From assembly GCA_030340625.1 (NCBI GenBank), contig JAOPHQ010004276.1:1-64000 (forward strand): 64,000 bases of DNA, written 5' to 3'. Origin of the DNA: Merluccius polli. Lineage: Eukaryota; Chordata; Actinopteri; Gadiformes; Merlucciidae. The notes below the pieces were generated by a model. The model worked only from the letters and a program-made list of their open reading frames with translations, did not search any database and was not told the DNA's origin. This document shows positions 10,526-22,283 of the stretch, one piece after another (within the stretch, counting starts at the first letter, position 1; each line of letters opens with the position of its first letter). The position numbers and the translations under genes are program-made.

Positions 10526-12112
10526 ATGTGTGCTCTCCGCTTCACCTTCCTTGTCCTCACACTCTCCCTCCTCAGTGGCCAAGGTAAGACAAAAACAGCC
10601 TGAATTAAAATATGAAGATACGTATTGCCAGTTGGGATGTAGCTCCTGTCTTACAGGACCATCTTATGGTTTAAGACTTGTGTGAGGGGAAAAGTGTTTT
10701 GTTTAAGTTGAGGCAAATGTGAGTCCACATAACAATCTGTCTGCCCGCGTCCAACTATATGTATGTTTATATGTAAATAATATGTATATTTTTTTAATAT
10801 GTGTGTATTTATTTTTCAGTTGCATGGAGCCTTAACAGGAAAAACCCCACTGAATCCATCACAATTCGGTGCAGTTCACTAATACAACAACCAAAAAGTT
10901 TAGGTTTATGGAAGGATCTCACAGAAGAGAACCCGCTTCTCTACTGGAACATGGCTTCTGACAAAATAATTATTAAAGATGAAATGAAGCACAGACTCAA
11001 GGCAGACAAGGCAGACAAGGCAAACCATTTAGGGTCCTTTGACATGCTCATCACCATGTCCAACCTGACAGCAAATGACACAGGCGTGTACTTGTGTGTG
11101 TACATGTTAAGCCACGGTTTTCAGACAATCAAAACGATGGGAGCCGGCTCTGTTCACCTGGAGGTTCATGGTGAGTAATATTGTGAGTGCACTATGCATC
11201 ATTTCAGTTTGTTTGTTCATTTATGTTATAATTCTCCTCCTCCACACATGTCAACACATGACACGGATACAAACCCCATGGTTAAGGTTTAAGGCATGAG
11301 GTTTGATTCACAGTAATTAGGAGGTTATTGAGGGAAAACTCTTAGTTAATGGCCTCGTAGTTGTTGAACATGGTCATGCAGAATAAGGCATTAATAAGTG
11401 CTTTATAATGACTAATAAAGAGCTAATATGCTACTAATATGCATGCTAATAAGCAACTAGTTAATGGTGAATATGTCGTCCCCAATCCAAAGTGTGAGTT
11501 TAGTTTATTGTGACACATGTAATGTTAAGTTGTTATTTAACTATGTAAAAGCTGAAAGAATATTCAATTATGCGAACTTGGATTTAAACATGCATCTTAA
11601 CAGTACAATACAATCTGTGTTTTGCTTTTGGCCCATGGCCCACCAAAACTTTCTGTTTTAGGCACCACTGTACCTGCTGCAGGTGATTGTGATAATGCTG
11701 CAGATGATAAGAGCAATCATGATTATTTCAAGCTCATGGCCCTCATCCTACTACCAACACTGGTAGTACTGCTTCTCGTTGTGGCATTCATATGGATCAT
11801 TGTAAAGGTACATAGAATATATCATATATCACATTTTGTACCATAGATATTGTTTGTTTTTGTATTGTATGTCCTTGTAAAGTGTCTGAGTATCTTTGAA
11901 AAGCGATATGTATAAATAAAATGTATTCTTATTATTATTATCATCATCAAAGTATTCGTGCGCATGCATGTGTGTGTGTATGTAATCTGACTAATATGAC
12001 CTTCTCCTTGCATCTGAATAAGAAGGCCATGCATGCTAAAGCTGTGAGACATCCCCGCGGGTTCAAACCTAGCGACGTCTACGAAGACATGAGGAGCACC
12101 TGCAGACGCTAG
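10526..12112 (+). CDS. cd7: CD7-like single-IgV transmembrane receptor, four exons
   Basis: Exon 1 (10526-10583) encodes a signal peptide (MCALRFTFLVLTLSLLSGQ) and ends at a GTAAGA donor. Exon 2 (10820-11170) encodes one Ig V domain with the first Cys in ITIRCSS and the second in NDTGVYLCVY. Exon 3 (11662-11807) encodes a short Asp/Asn-rich stalk with one extra Cys and a transmembrane helix (LILLPTLVVLLLVVAFIWII). Exon 4 (12023-12112) encodes a basic tail ending SDVYEDMRSTCRR and a TAG. Phases join (58+351+146+90 nt), giving about 214 residues. Mammalian CD7 has the same layout and carries VYEDM, a YxxM PI3-kinase SH2 binding motif, in its tail. Both CD7 and JPT1 lie on human 17q25, supporting the call. 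CD7 is a co-receptor on T and NK cells. An alternative is another fish IgV receptor with a YxxM tail. Confidence 0.62.
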
Positions 12113-13150
12113 GCCCATCTGCTTGGTCGTCCTCTCACAGCTCACTCAGCCATGCCTCTCCATATTACCAGTACCACTATGGGATCAATACAGCACTCTG
12201 AAGTCATTTAGCACTTGTGTTTATCCAGCCAGTGGATAAAGACAGTGATTTTACGTGTCATTAATTAATAATACCGTCAGAGCTAAGGAATCCCAAGTGC
12301 TGCACACAAATGTGAAATGACGGTTTTAATGAACAACTGGAGGTACGTCATGTAAAATGCAGACAGGGTTTAAATACTGCAAGGTGATGACATGATGAAC
12401 TGCAGGTCGGTTTGCTGAGCAGGTGGAGCACATGACGACATGCACCGGGTAGCTGGAGCCTGGGCCACGCCCACAGACAGACAGTAAGACAGACAGGCAG
12501 GGGACAGACAGTGCTGTCGGATTTAAAAAAAACAACAACTTAAAAACATGGTTAAAGATATATATATATTTTTTATTTTTATTTTTTTTGGTTCATATAT
12601 AAATGTTCTATTGTAATGTTTTTTTGTATTTGGGGCTGTAAGAAATATATTCCCTGAAAAGTATCCAAGAATGTGATCCACATTCTTGCTTGCTGGCTTT
12701 ATTGTTGTTTAGCACAGATGAGATTATTACAATGACAGACTGGTCTGCTCTGTGAAGGGTTTCCAAGGGTTACGTCAAACTGGATTGTTCTTAGTTAAGG
12801 AAGTGGGTGAACTGAGGTCTTTGTATGCATGTGACAGAGTGCATATTATGGTTGATGGTGTGGTTGGTCGAGTATACAGACACCATTGGAAAGCAGTGGT
12901 TGATCAAATTGTTTTATGTCATGCTGCAACTGTTATTAAATACAAAATGTTCTGACTGTAGCATTTGTTTATTTCTTTGATTGCTTTATTTCCACTAAAA
13001 TTGCAGGTGACTAAGAATTTGTTTGGCAATTTATTTTGTTTTATTTTCCTTTAAATTACATGATTTGAATGTTATCTATTACATGCAGGCTTCATCTGTA
13101 TGTTTTAATGCATGACGACAGATACATATTTAAGAGAGAGATGTAATGTA
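12113..13150. other. Probable 3'UTR and intergenic sequence
   Basis: No repeat ends or exons recognised. A 67-codon frame at 12752-12955 has no familiar motif. An AT-rich run (12555-12590) lies inside. Confidence 0.35.
12935..12940 (+). promoter_or_regulatory. Candidate poly(A) signal for the CD7-like gene
   Basis: ATTAAA, 823 bp after the stop codon, is the first reasonable downstream signal on the plus strand. A 3'UTR of about 850 bases would follow. No GT-rich downstream element is evident. Confidence 0.3.
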
Positions 13151-13252
13151 AAGGCATCAAAGATTAGGTTACAATCACTGGTGTAACTATCGACGGTGCA
13201 ACCGGTGCATTGCACCGGGGCCCAGACGTCGGGGGGGGCCCATGAAGACGCC

Positions 13253-13395
13253 CGGGGGGGCCTCCCCCGTCAACAATCGCGCAGCCCCCCCCCCCCCCCC
13301 CCCCCCCGTCAACAATCGCGCAGCCCCCCCCCCCCCCGTCAACAATCGCGCAGCACCCCCCCCCCACGTCAACAACCGTGCAGCACTGTACTGTG
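13253..13395. repeat. GC-rich minisatellite with poly-C spacers
   Basis: Four tandem units of CCGTCAACAATCGCGCAGC (last two diverged) separated by C runs of about 10 to 25 bases. It follows a GTGCATTGCACCGGGGCCC motif (13203-13221) typical of a dispersed fish repeat. The C runs are likely to be variable or poorly assembled. Confidence 0.8.
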
Positions 13396-13854
13396 ATCAC
13401 TAGGCCTACAGTCTGTATATTTTAGTGTGTAGAGTGTAACAAATCAAATCAAACTAAGTCAAATGTATTTTCATATAGCCCATAGTCACAGCGTTATAAT
13501 CCGTTACAGTCTCAAAAGCTTGCAAAGCCTTTTAATGTCACTCGCTCATAACCCATATGTAGGCTGAGGTGTAGGCCGAGGTGTAGGCCTCTTACTCAGA
13601 AGCACTGGGCTCTCAAAACCACACGACGAAGTGACGTGGTGGAAACCTCCATCACCGCTTCTTGTTTGTCATCCATGGAGGACATGGATGACGTTCTCTT
13701 ACCGTATCTGAGTTTGCACAGTCGTTAGTTTTGGGCTACTTTTTTTATAAAACATTTTAAACTTCAATTCAATCATTTTGTCAATTTTACCACATGAAGT
13801 TTCTGTTGGCGAACTCGAGTCGGTGTTTGCAAGCATTCTAAAGTTGGGTATTTG
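13396..13854. other. Intergenic, nothing recognised
   Basis: No coding potential or repeat structure seen. Confidence 0.35.
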
Positions 13855-14235
13855 CAGTGGTGGTGGAAAAAGTGCATTGAAAATGTTACTTAACTAAAAG
13901 TACAAGTATTAGCATCAAAATATATTTAAAGTACCAAAAGCAAAAGAAGTCACTATGCATAATGGCTTATTTCAGAATAATGTATATAATATTATTGGAT
14001 TGTATTTATTTATTCATTAAGGGTTTCATCACTTTAAGGATGAACAGAGGTGCAGAGGTGGAGCTGTCCTTATTGATAAAATAATACAATTTATTTATTG
14101 ATTATATTATGTATTGTTAATTGGAATCTGCAAAGTAACTAGTAACTAAAGCTGTCAGATAAATGTAGTGGAGTAAAAAGTACAATATTTGCCTCTGAGA
14201 AGTAGTGGAGTAGAAGTATAAGGCAGCTGGAAATA
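13855..14235. mobile_element. Truncated CAGTGGTGGAAA-type MITE
   Basis: Starts CAGTGGTGGAAAAAGTGCAT and contains the AAAAGTACAAGTA and TAGTGGAGTAAAAAGTACAA blocks of a very common fish non-autonomous element thought to be hAT-related. The right end (expected TTTCCACCACTG) is missing, so this copy is 3'-truncated. Confidence 0.5.
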
Positions 14236-15070
14236 TACTGGTTATAAGTGTTTGTTGGGGGCAGTGTGCAAGAATTTCCTTCGTATTGGGTATCAAACTA
14301 TGGGTTAAGATGTAGGGTGTCAATAGCTAAAAGCGGTTACAGAGGTTGGCACACCTGTTTTGAGGTATATAGATGCACACACTCACAGTAGACGGCAAAC
14401 ACGTCAGTGAATCAGGAGATTCGCAGTAACCAAAATCAGTTTACAAATGTCACTTTGTAGAAGAACAAAAAGTATTGCTAGGTTGCAGATGAGTGTTTAC
14501 TTAAGTGTGACATTTCTTTACAAACACAGAAGTGTGTGTGTGTGGTGAGTGCTCACACATACACGTTTTTTGTAATTGTGTAGCGACTATGTAGTGGTTT
14601 CTTAAGATACGAGCATAGCCATGCACATCACACCTCGCATATTTGGGTATGAGTGTGCGGTGGGATTAAAGACATCCTGTCAACACATTGTGCGCTGTGC
14701 ACATGCATCGCCGGTATGGTCCCAATTGCACAACTTGTTTTTTATGCTTTGACCTTTTACACCACTTAGGGTACATAATAGTGTACATTCTATGTACACT
14801 ATTATATAAACTAGTTGGAATAAGATCAAAATGTAAAAGAAAGACAGAACTCTTTTAGATCCTATACGTTTAACACATCAACTTAGTTGCAGACTGAAAT
14901 ACATATTAGCTGATTAGACAACTGTTAATCAATAAGTTTGTATTATAAGAACAGATATGATACTTGCACAATGTGTTGGTGGCAGTAAATTCTTCCATAC
15001 ATTTGTATTTCCCCTTTACGCTTTAATTAAAATGTACTGATTTGATTTACATTTGTTACATTTTTTTATG
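14236..15070. other. Intergenic, one short palindrome
   Basis: No gene. A 14-bp inverted repeat (TAGTGTACATTCTATGTACACTA, split across 14779-14802) is the only structure seen. Confidence 0.4.
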
Positions 15071-15075
15071 TGGAC

Positions 15076-15425
15076 AGCATAGTGAAGACAGACAGACAGG
15101 ACCACAAAGACAGACAGGACAGTGAAGACAGACAGGACAGGCAGACAGGACAGACAGGAAAGTGAAGAAAGAAAGCACAGGTCACAACAGACATGACAGT
15201 GAAGAAAGACAGGACAGACAGGACAGTGAATACAGACAGGACAGTGAATACAGGACAGTGAAAGACAGACAGAACAGAAAGACAGGACAGTGGAGACAGA
15301 CAGGACAGGTGAAGACAGACAGGACAGTGGAGACAGACAGGACAATGAAATACAGGACAGTGAAGACAGACAGGTGAAGACAGACAGGACAGGTGAAGAC
15401 AGACAAGACAGTGAAGACAGACCGG
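15076..15425. repeat. GACAGACAGGACAGTGAA minisatellite
   Basis: About 20 imperfect units of 16-20 bp built from GACAGACAGGACAG plus GTGAA/GTGGA variants. The open frames through it (Asp/Arg/Gln-rich, or Ser/Leu/Cys-rich on the other strand) are by-products of the repeat. Confidence 0.85.
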
Positions 15426-15429
15426 GGTA

Positions 15430-15995
15430 CTACCGACATCGTCAGCGCGCTAGCAGGTTGAACCACTGGCCACTGAGGTTTAATTTTCAACAATAAAAAC
15501 AATGTCAACGTTTGAATCACACCGGATCTTGGTTGGGACAACACCTTGGGAGCCATATGGTGTGTGGACTCCACTCTTTCATATGGGTTATTTCTTCACT
15601 TGTCCAGCCCTGCAAGGAATTGGATATGTGCATATAACTCAAATATCTAAAATAATCACCTACAGACCGCTTCATGGAGCCCTCAGTTACCAAGAATATA
15701 ATGACACGTATCTTGATATGTTTTAAATACTTTACGTCACTTTGTGGTGTCTACTATAGTAAATCATGTTACACATTTGTAATACTACTTTATAGGCTTT
15801 GTTTTGGATCAGAAGATGTGATAACAACAATAATCCTTTCTGAACTTCATGTACAGTGTTATGTTGCCAAACCAGGGTCTGATGTGATTACTGGTGTGAA
15901 AAGTCACGTCTAAGAAGGAGGGGGGCTCGCTTTCGATGAGGAAATGACCCAGACAGATGTCTCCTTCTGGGTGATGTTAGTCACACACTGATTGC
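15430..15995. other. Intergenic, nothing recognised
   Basis: No recognisable exon, RNA gene or repeat terminus. Confidence 0.35.
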
Positions 15996-16234
15996 TTAAA
16001 GGAACACTTCGCCCATTTGCATTAAACGTTGCATCGTTAGAAACCCAGTCATATTTTTGAATGGTCGTGCAACGGGAGAAATCCGTATTTACCTCTCACA
16101 CTTCCTAGTTCAAATGACGTAAAACGACGATTTTTGCGTCACTAGAACCCCCCCCCCACAACACTTCCTAGTACAAATGACACAAAAATCGTTGTTTTAC
16201 GTCATTTGAACTAGGAAGTGTGAGAGGTAAATAC
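15996..16234. mobile_element. TTAA-target MITE, left part, split by a gypsy element
   Basis: TTAA followed by AGGAACACTTCGCCCATTTG begins a MITE. It contains an inverted pair: CACTTCCTAGTTCAAATGAC (about 16099) and its complement GTCATTTGAACTAGGAAGTG (16201-16220). The LTR retrotransposon starts at 16235 inside it. The missing right portion does not appear after the far end of the retrotransposon, because that end is lost to the DIRS element. Confidence 0.55.
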
Positions 16235-16439
16235 TGTAACCTAGTGTTGTTAGGGCAGCTCTGAGTTTTATTGTGAAGGGAAGACCGGAAGTGAGTGTTG
16301 TGTGTGTCCGGAGATTGACGTCTGTAAACAAACTGTTGAGGAGAAATAAACGGTGAGACGCCGGCTGTTCAAGACGACTCTTCGTGTCCATTCGTAATTT
16401 ATCATTCATCCAGTATAGGCGCCTTTATGCATGGTTACA
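16235..16439 (+). repeat. 5' LTR of gypsy element 2
   Basis: 205 bp, starts TGTAACCTAGTG and ends GGTTACA. Its first 95 bp recur at 21962-22056 with a single difference seen (CTAGTG versus CTAATG). It contains AAATAAA at about 16344, a possible poly(A) signal. Confidence 0.88.
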
Positions 16440-16440
16440 T

Positions 16441-16459
16441 TGGTGGCAGCGGTGGGATT
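16441..16459 (+). other. Primer binding site, tRNA-Leu
   Basis: TGGTGGCAGCGGTGGGATT is the exact complement of the 3' end (including CCA) of a vertebrate tRNA-Leu of the AAG type, one base after the LTR. Confidence 0.75.
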
Positions 16460-16584
16460 TCGCCTCGTGGACATTGGACAATAAGATAACGGACCGTCGA
16501 AGTTTCAGCTAAGTAGCGACTAGCGACTGCACGCGCCGTTTAGTTTAGCTACTGAAGTTTAGTTAGGTTAGTTAACTGTGTACC

Positions 16585-17656
16585 GTGTCGTCGGAGCTGT
16601 ACTTCGCGGTAGGACTCGGGGAGAGGCCTTTCGCTAGCGGAGTTCGGATTGAATTCCCGCCGCCCTTCACCGGAGAGGACAACCAGAATTTCCCCTGCTG
16701 GGCCAGACAGTACGAAGTGGCTGTGAGAGTGCTTGTGGGAGGCACTGGAGGTGACCCTGACTATGAACTGGTGAGACTTTTGCCAACACGACTGACCAAG
16801 GCAGCTTTTCTCCTGTGGGACAGCCTGCCAGCGGTCGTTCAGGATGATTTTCCAGCCATTAAAGAGAGGCTGCTGGAGGCTTTTGGACAGAGACATTTCT
16901 TAGACTGTTTCAGAGCTAACATCTCTGCTCGTTCCCGTGCTCCAGGGGAGAGCTTGGACGTTTATGCAGCGGACATAAGCCAGCTAGTGCAAGAAGCCTT
17001 CCCAGGTTATGGTGAAATAGCCCAGAAGGAGGAGAAATTTCATAGGTTCCTGGCGGGACTCGACCAAACTCTGCAAGCTAAATGTCATGAGCAGGGGGCT
17101 ACTGACCTAGAGGAGGCCCTGGTCATTGCTGGTTGATGTGAAATGGCCCGAGAGACTCTGAGAATGGACTACGTCACCCCCCAAGCACGCCCCACTCCCC
17201 TCGGAGGGAGTGCAACCGCCATATCCATATCGGATGGAGGAGGTGTGTACAAGGCAATAGAGAGACTTACGGAGGACGTGAAAGAAATGAGGCTGGAGAT
17301 TAGACGTGGGACGGAAGAAAACAAGTACCTGAGACAAAAGGGCTGGAAGGATGAGTGGAGAACCTCTTCCCCAGGGTGTCACTGTGTGTGTGGGGCGCCG
17401 GCTGTCATGTCGCCCCCGGGGTGAACCGAGAGGGCGATCACCAGATCGTCGCTGGCCTGAGCAGAGGGCAGAGGGGTACCCCGGGGACAGGCCACCTCCC
17501 CGGGCAACCTATAATGAAATAACACCCTCTCCGACCTGGCGTGATCCTCGACCTGCGAGGGGCCCCTTTAACGACGACGCCCAGAGACGCCGGGGAGTAC
17601 GGTTCCTCTCCCCCAAGAGGGAGCACACACCCAATCAGTCGGGAAACGAGATGTAG
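16585..17656 (+). pseudogene. Gag of gypsy element 2
   Basis: The frame opens in phase with GTG at 16585 where an ATG would be expected, and runs through a capsid-like region (IEFPPPFTGEDNQNFPCWARQ, LPTRLTKAAFLLWDSLP, FHRFLAGLDQTLQAKC) to TGA at 17134. After the stop a coiled segment (IERLTEDVKEMRLEIRRGTE) and a damaged knuckle-like C-x-C stretch (about 17380) continue, then a frameshift leads into a basic Arg/Pro-rich tail ending at 17656. One stop and one frameshift are visible. No function is expected. Confidence 0.65.
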
Positions 17657-17777
17657 TTGATGTTGCGGCCCAGACATCAGCTATATCCCCTACGGGCTCC
17701 CTAGAGGAAGAAACAGTTACATCCCCCACAATGAATACACTGACACAGGATATTGAAGAGCAGCAGCACACTTCCTA

Positions 17778-18168
17778 GGATACGCAATAGGATAGCGCTA
17801 CAACCAATCAGAGCAACGAAGAAAGTGACTTCCTCGAAAAGAAAGATGTATTCAGAGTTTTGATTAATTACGTAGTCAGAGCCGTCGCTCTCATCGACTA
17901 CGTAATTAATCAAAACTCTGAATACATACAGTCGCGGCCAAAGCCGAGTCGAAAGACAGCTGTTCGCCAGCAGCAGCAATTATTGTTTACCTCTAACACG
18001 GAACCGTCGCAACTCTGTCGTCATGGTAGCCCAGCTTCCGATTCCGCCCCTCACGCTGTGATTGGCCTGACAGATTTTCTGTTTCCAGCAGCGCAAACTG
18101 ACGGCGAAGTGCTAGAGCCTCTTGGCTGCAAATTTGCTGCTGCTAGGGCCGTCTATATTTCTAGGCTA
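17778..18168 (-). mobile_element. Helicase-fragment MITE, copy 2, inverted and truncated
   Basis: Reverse-complement relative of copy 1 (2389-2921). The right end CTAGGCTA (18161-18168) is intact, while the left end lacks about 110 bp including the terminal motif. The start codon region and most of the helicase fragment are deleted. In their place stands a hairpin: 30-bp arms at about 17850-17879 and 17897-17926 are exact complements. It interrupts gypsy element 2 between gag and RT, and the retroviral protease active site that should lie here is absent, so host sequence was deleted during or after insertion. Confidence 0.7.
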
Positions 18169-18169
18169 A

Positions 18170-21100
18170 CAGACAGCACTACTGGGCCTGGACTTCCTGG
18201 TGTCAAACCGTGCCCTTCTGGATTATGCTCATGGCACACTGCAGCTATGGGACACAGTTGTCCCACTCCTGTGTGGCAGAGACCTGATTCCAGAGTGTTG
18301 TAATGTTTCCATAACCACTGCCATGATACTGCCACCCCTCAGTGAAATGCTAGTGCCAGTTTGTGTGTCATCAAGCAGATCCATGGACCAGTCTCCAGAC
18401 TTTGTGGGTTACTTAGAGCCCAACATCCAGAACAAATGTGAGTGTGTGGTGGCTCATGCGGTGACCTCTGTGAAGAACGGGGTTACCCTGGCTCAGGTGT
18501 TAAATCCCATACATCACGACATTACGCTGAGAGAGGGGATGCATCTGGGGGAGTTTTTCCCAGTGGATGAGTCAGAGATTGTGCCACTCACACAGGCTCC
18601 GGCCGAGACAGTCTCTGCTATTTCATCTGCTAAGCGGCCCTTGATGTCACTGCAAGAGTCTCCTGCTAGCCAGCCACAGAAGGAACAATTAGCTGCTCTC
18701 CTGGCAGAACACCAGGAGATATTCAACATGACAAAAGGAGTGGCTGGTAAATGCACCCTCATCAATCATCGCATCAAAACTGGCAACCACCCTCCTGTGA
18801 GACAGCGGGCCTATCGCGCCTCTCCAGAGAAGAAGGAGGAAATTGATAGGCAGGTGGAGGCCTTGTTGAAGGATGGGGTTATAGAGGACAGCTGCAGCCC
18901 CTGGGCCTCGCCTGTTGTGCTCGTCAAGAAGATAAGCGGTGAGTGGAGATTTTGCATTGATTATCGCCGCTTGAACAGTATAACTGTAAAAGACTGCCAT
19001 CCCCTCCCCTGAGTGGATGACACCTTGGATGCACTGGCTGGCTCCCTCTGGTTTAGCACATTAGATTTCTCTAACGGCTATTGGCAGGTGGAGGTCGCAG
19101 AAGAAGACCGCGAGAAGACGGCCTTCACCACCGGACGGGGTCTCAACCAATGGCGCTCGATGCCAATGGGCCTCACCAACTCACCTGCCACGTTTCAGCG
19201 TATGATGGAACTGGTGCTGAGGGGACTTCCCTGGCAGGTGTGTATAGTATATTTCGACGATGTCCTGATCTACAGCCCCACGTTCGAAGCACCTCAGTAG
19301 CCTCCGGAGGTTTTCTCCAGGATCCAGGCTGCTGGCCTCAGACTTAACCCTAAAAAGTGCCACCTTGCTAGAGACCATGTAGTGTTTCTGGGGCATGTGG
19401 TGTCCCACCATGGCCTGCAGCCTGACCTCAGAAACACAGACAAAGTGAGGAGTTGGCCTGTTCCCAAGAATCCAACTGAGGTGAGGGCTTTTGTCAGACT
19501 CTGTTCATACTATCGCCATTTTGTCAGAGACTTTGCGCAGCGCACTGCTCCCCTGCACCGCCTAACTTGTAAGGATGTGCCTTTCCAGTAGACGACAGAA
19601 TGTGATGCAGCCTTTGAGTAATTAAAAGGGGTGCTCTCCGCTGCTCCTGTGGTCACCATGCCAGACTTCAACGTCCCCTTTAAAGTGTACACGGATGCCT
19701 CCATGGAAGTGGTGGGGGCCGTGTTAGCTCAGGATAAAGATGGACTTGAACGAGTGGTGGTGTATGCCAGTCAGTCACTATCGACCACTGAGAGGCGCTG
19801 GTCCACGTTTGACAGAGAGCTGTGGGCTGTAGTGTGGGCTGTGCGCCAGTTCCGGCATTACATTGGAGCTGCAGCCTTCACTATTATAACAGACCATAAG
19901 CCTCTGTTGGGTCTGCGTGGCATGTCCATTGACAAATATCCTACTGGAAGGAGAGCAAGGTGGATGTTGGTATTGGATCCTTTTAACTGGGTCATGAAGC
20001 ACAAACATGGACAACAGCATGCCAATGCGGACGCTCTTTCGCGGAGACCCCCTGACAATGAATCTGTGACCTCAAATAGCCATCCAATAGAAGTGACTGC
20101 TCATGTGAACACCATAGACTCACAGCAGGAGCCGAATGTTCTCTCCACACCCCGCAGGGCCCCACCTGCCTGCGGGAGAACTCCAGGCCATTGATGCCGC
20201 CACTGGGGGGAAGTGTAGGGACATGAACAGTGAACCAGATGATTTGTCTTTCTTGTCTTCCCTCTCACAGGATGGAGCTGGCGTTGCAGAGTTACAGCGG
20301 GCTGATCCTGACATCGGTAGAGTATTGGACTGGATTGGGAGTAATGGTTCTCGGCCTCCTCGGGATCAGATGAGAGGTCAGAAAAGGGGACTGCGCAAAC
20401 TGTGGACGGAATTCCCCGTCTCTCTATTGCAAATAACCTTCTCTGTCTGACTGTGAACTCTCCCGCCGGGGGGGGTGCTAATGTCAGGTGGTTGTGCCCT
20501 CCCTACTTGTCCCAGAGGTGCTGCAGCGCCTGCATGGAGGTCCCATGGCAGCACATTTCTTGGCAGACAGAGTATAGGAGAAAGCAAGACAGACCTTTTA
20601 CTGGCCCATCATGTTCAGAAATATTCAGCAGTGGTGTGAGCAGTGCGTCCCCTGTCAAACCCGTAGGGCTCCGGTGCCTAAGCATAGAGCACCTATGGGA
20701 GGTGTTCAAGCAAGCCGACCATTTCAGAGAGTGACTACTTCACTAAGTTCGTAAATCTGTATGCCCTTCATAACCAGACCGCCCAGTCAGTGGCTCAGTG
20801 CTTGTTGGACGACTATGTGCTGTTACATGGCATCCCAGAAGCGCTGCACAGCGACCAAGGCCAGCAATTTGAGTCTGAGATTGTGCAGAGACTATGTCAG
20901 CTGTTGGGGATTAAAAAGATCCGCACGGCCCCTTACAATCACAAATCGGACGGCATGGCGGAACGTTATAATCGGACTCTTATTAGTCAACTGGCCAAGG
21001 CTTTGCTAGCCGCTGGTGGAGAATGGGATGATTACCTGAAATCTGTGGTGTTTGCCTACAACACGTCGGTTCATGCCAGCACCAACTACACTCCATACTA

Positions 21101-21719
21101 TCTGGTTCATGGACGCGAAGCCCAGGTTCCTGTGGATGTTTTGGTGCCCGCCCAGCAGGGGCGCTGTGTCTTTTCTTCACAGGGGGACTATGCTAAGCTG
21201 GAGACTGCCTTCGGAGGTGCTAGACAATCCAGCACCTGTGCCCGAGAGAAACAGATGCTGTACCATGATGGAACGGCTCGTCACAGACCGTATGCTGTCA
21301 GGGATCTGGTCTGGCTCCTTAACCCCACGGAGGACCGGATGAAGCTTGCGCCTCACTGGAAGGGCCTGTACAGGGTCTTGACTGTGTTGGGCTCGCAGGG
21401 AGACCCTGGTCTCACGTACCGTATTGGCTGTCCTTTGGACTCTGACGGAGCGGAGCAGATCGTTCACTATAATCGGCTGAAGCCGTACACACTGCCACTG
21501 CCTCCTGGTTCTTTCAGCGGCTCTTCGTCTTCTCCAGTCCCCTCGCAACTGGACGACGGACTGGTACATGGGGACTGGGTGGCTGAGGAACCACTCGTGG
21601 CTGGCGGTGTAAGGGCAGATCCTGCTACGGCCTCCAGTGGACCTCCACCACAGCTGTCTCGGTTTGGGAGAGCTGTAAGGCGGCCTGTCCATTTCAAGGA
21701 CTTTGTTTCTGATCAGTGA
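18170..21719 (+). pseudogene. Pol of gypsy element 2: PR remnant-RT-RH-IN
   Basis: Resumes with the protease tail LLGLDFLVSNRA (about 18180). RT carries ASPVVLVKK, FCIDYRRLN, LDFSNGYWQVE and YFDD (about 19249-19260). An opal stop at 19010 falls between them, and an amber stop at 19298 follows. RNase H (about 19650-20050) has VYTDASMEVVGAVL, STFDRELWAV and TDHKPLL. Integrase (about 20790-21400) has HSDQGQQFESE and GMAERYNRTL, ending in a GPY/F-like region and the Ty3/gypsy C-terminal signature GRAVRRPVHFKDFV before TGA 21717. The integrase zinc region (20480-20760) is shifted out of frame. At least two stops and three frameshifts make it inactive. Confidence 0.85.
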
Positions 21720-21961
21720 CTGTCGTGTTTTTTTTATATGGGCATGGTATGTCGGTTAATCTGGGGTACATAGTCGGGGTTGTTGTTCCTTTACCGGTTC
21801 TCATGCTTGTTGGTTTCCTGCACATCGTGTATCTGTGTATGTGTTGTTCTTTGCTGTTACTCATTCAGGACTTGAATATGCATGTGTGTTGTATTGGCAA
21901 TGTTGGGTTATGAGGTTCATGTTGTGAAACGAGGATGTTTCTTCTTGGAGGAGGGGAGGTA

Positions 21962-22056
21962 TGTAACCTAATGTTGTTAGGGCAGCTCTGAGTTTTATTG
22001 TGAAGGGAAGACCGGAAGTGAGTGTTGTGTGTGTCCGGAGATTGACGTCTGTAAAC
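21962..22056 (+). repeat. Truncated 3' LTR of gypsy element 2
   Basis: First 95 bp of the LTR, ending ...GTCTGTAAAC, where the DIRS terminus GTACGGTTACGGG begins. Confidence 0.9.
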
Positions 22057-22283
22057 GTACGGTTACGGGTGTAACCTTTGTTCTCTGAGTGAAGAGACTA
22101 TCTCTCCACCCATTACATATTCCATATGTATGGGAATCGACCTACTGGATCGTGCAACGTGGATACTCTTTAAGACACACCGGTTGTACCGGCCACGCCC
22201 TTGATTAGTGTTGTATAAAACACCTGTGCTGGCGTGGGACTAGTGCTCTATATTGATCGACACACGCCTCCGAGCGGCCCCCT

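Larger units (their letters stand above)
16235..22056 (+). mobile_element. Ty3/gypsy retrotransposon with tRNA-Leu primer site, decayed
   Basis: A 205-bp 5' LTR, primer site, gag, pol in the usual order (protease remnant, RT, RNase H, integrase), polypurine tract GGAGGAGGGGAGG (about 21947) and the first 95 bp of the 3' LTR. The rest of the 3' LTR is cut off at 22056 by the DIRS element. Pol has several in-frame stops and frameshifts, and a 391-bp helicase-fragment element sits between gag and RT. A typical chromosomal fossil, no longer mobile. Confidence 0.88.

Noticed and set aside
15076..15425. CRISPR-like repeated units
   Set aside because: Units are contiguous minisatellite repeats without unique spacers, in a vertebrate genome.
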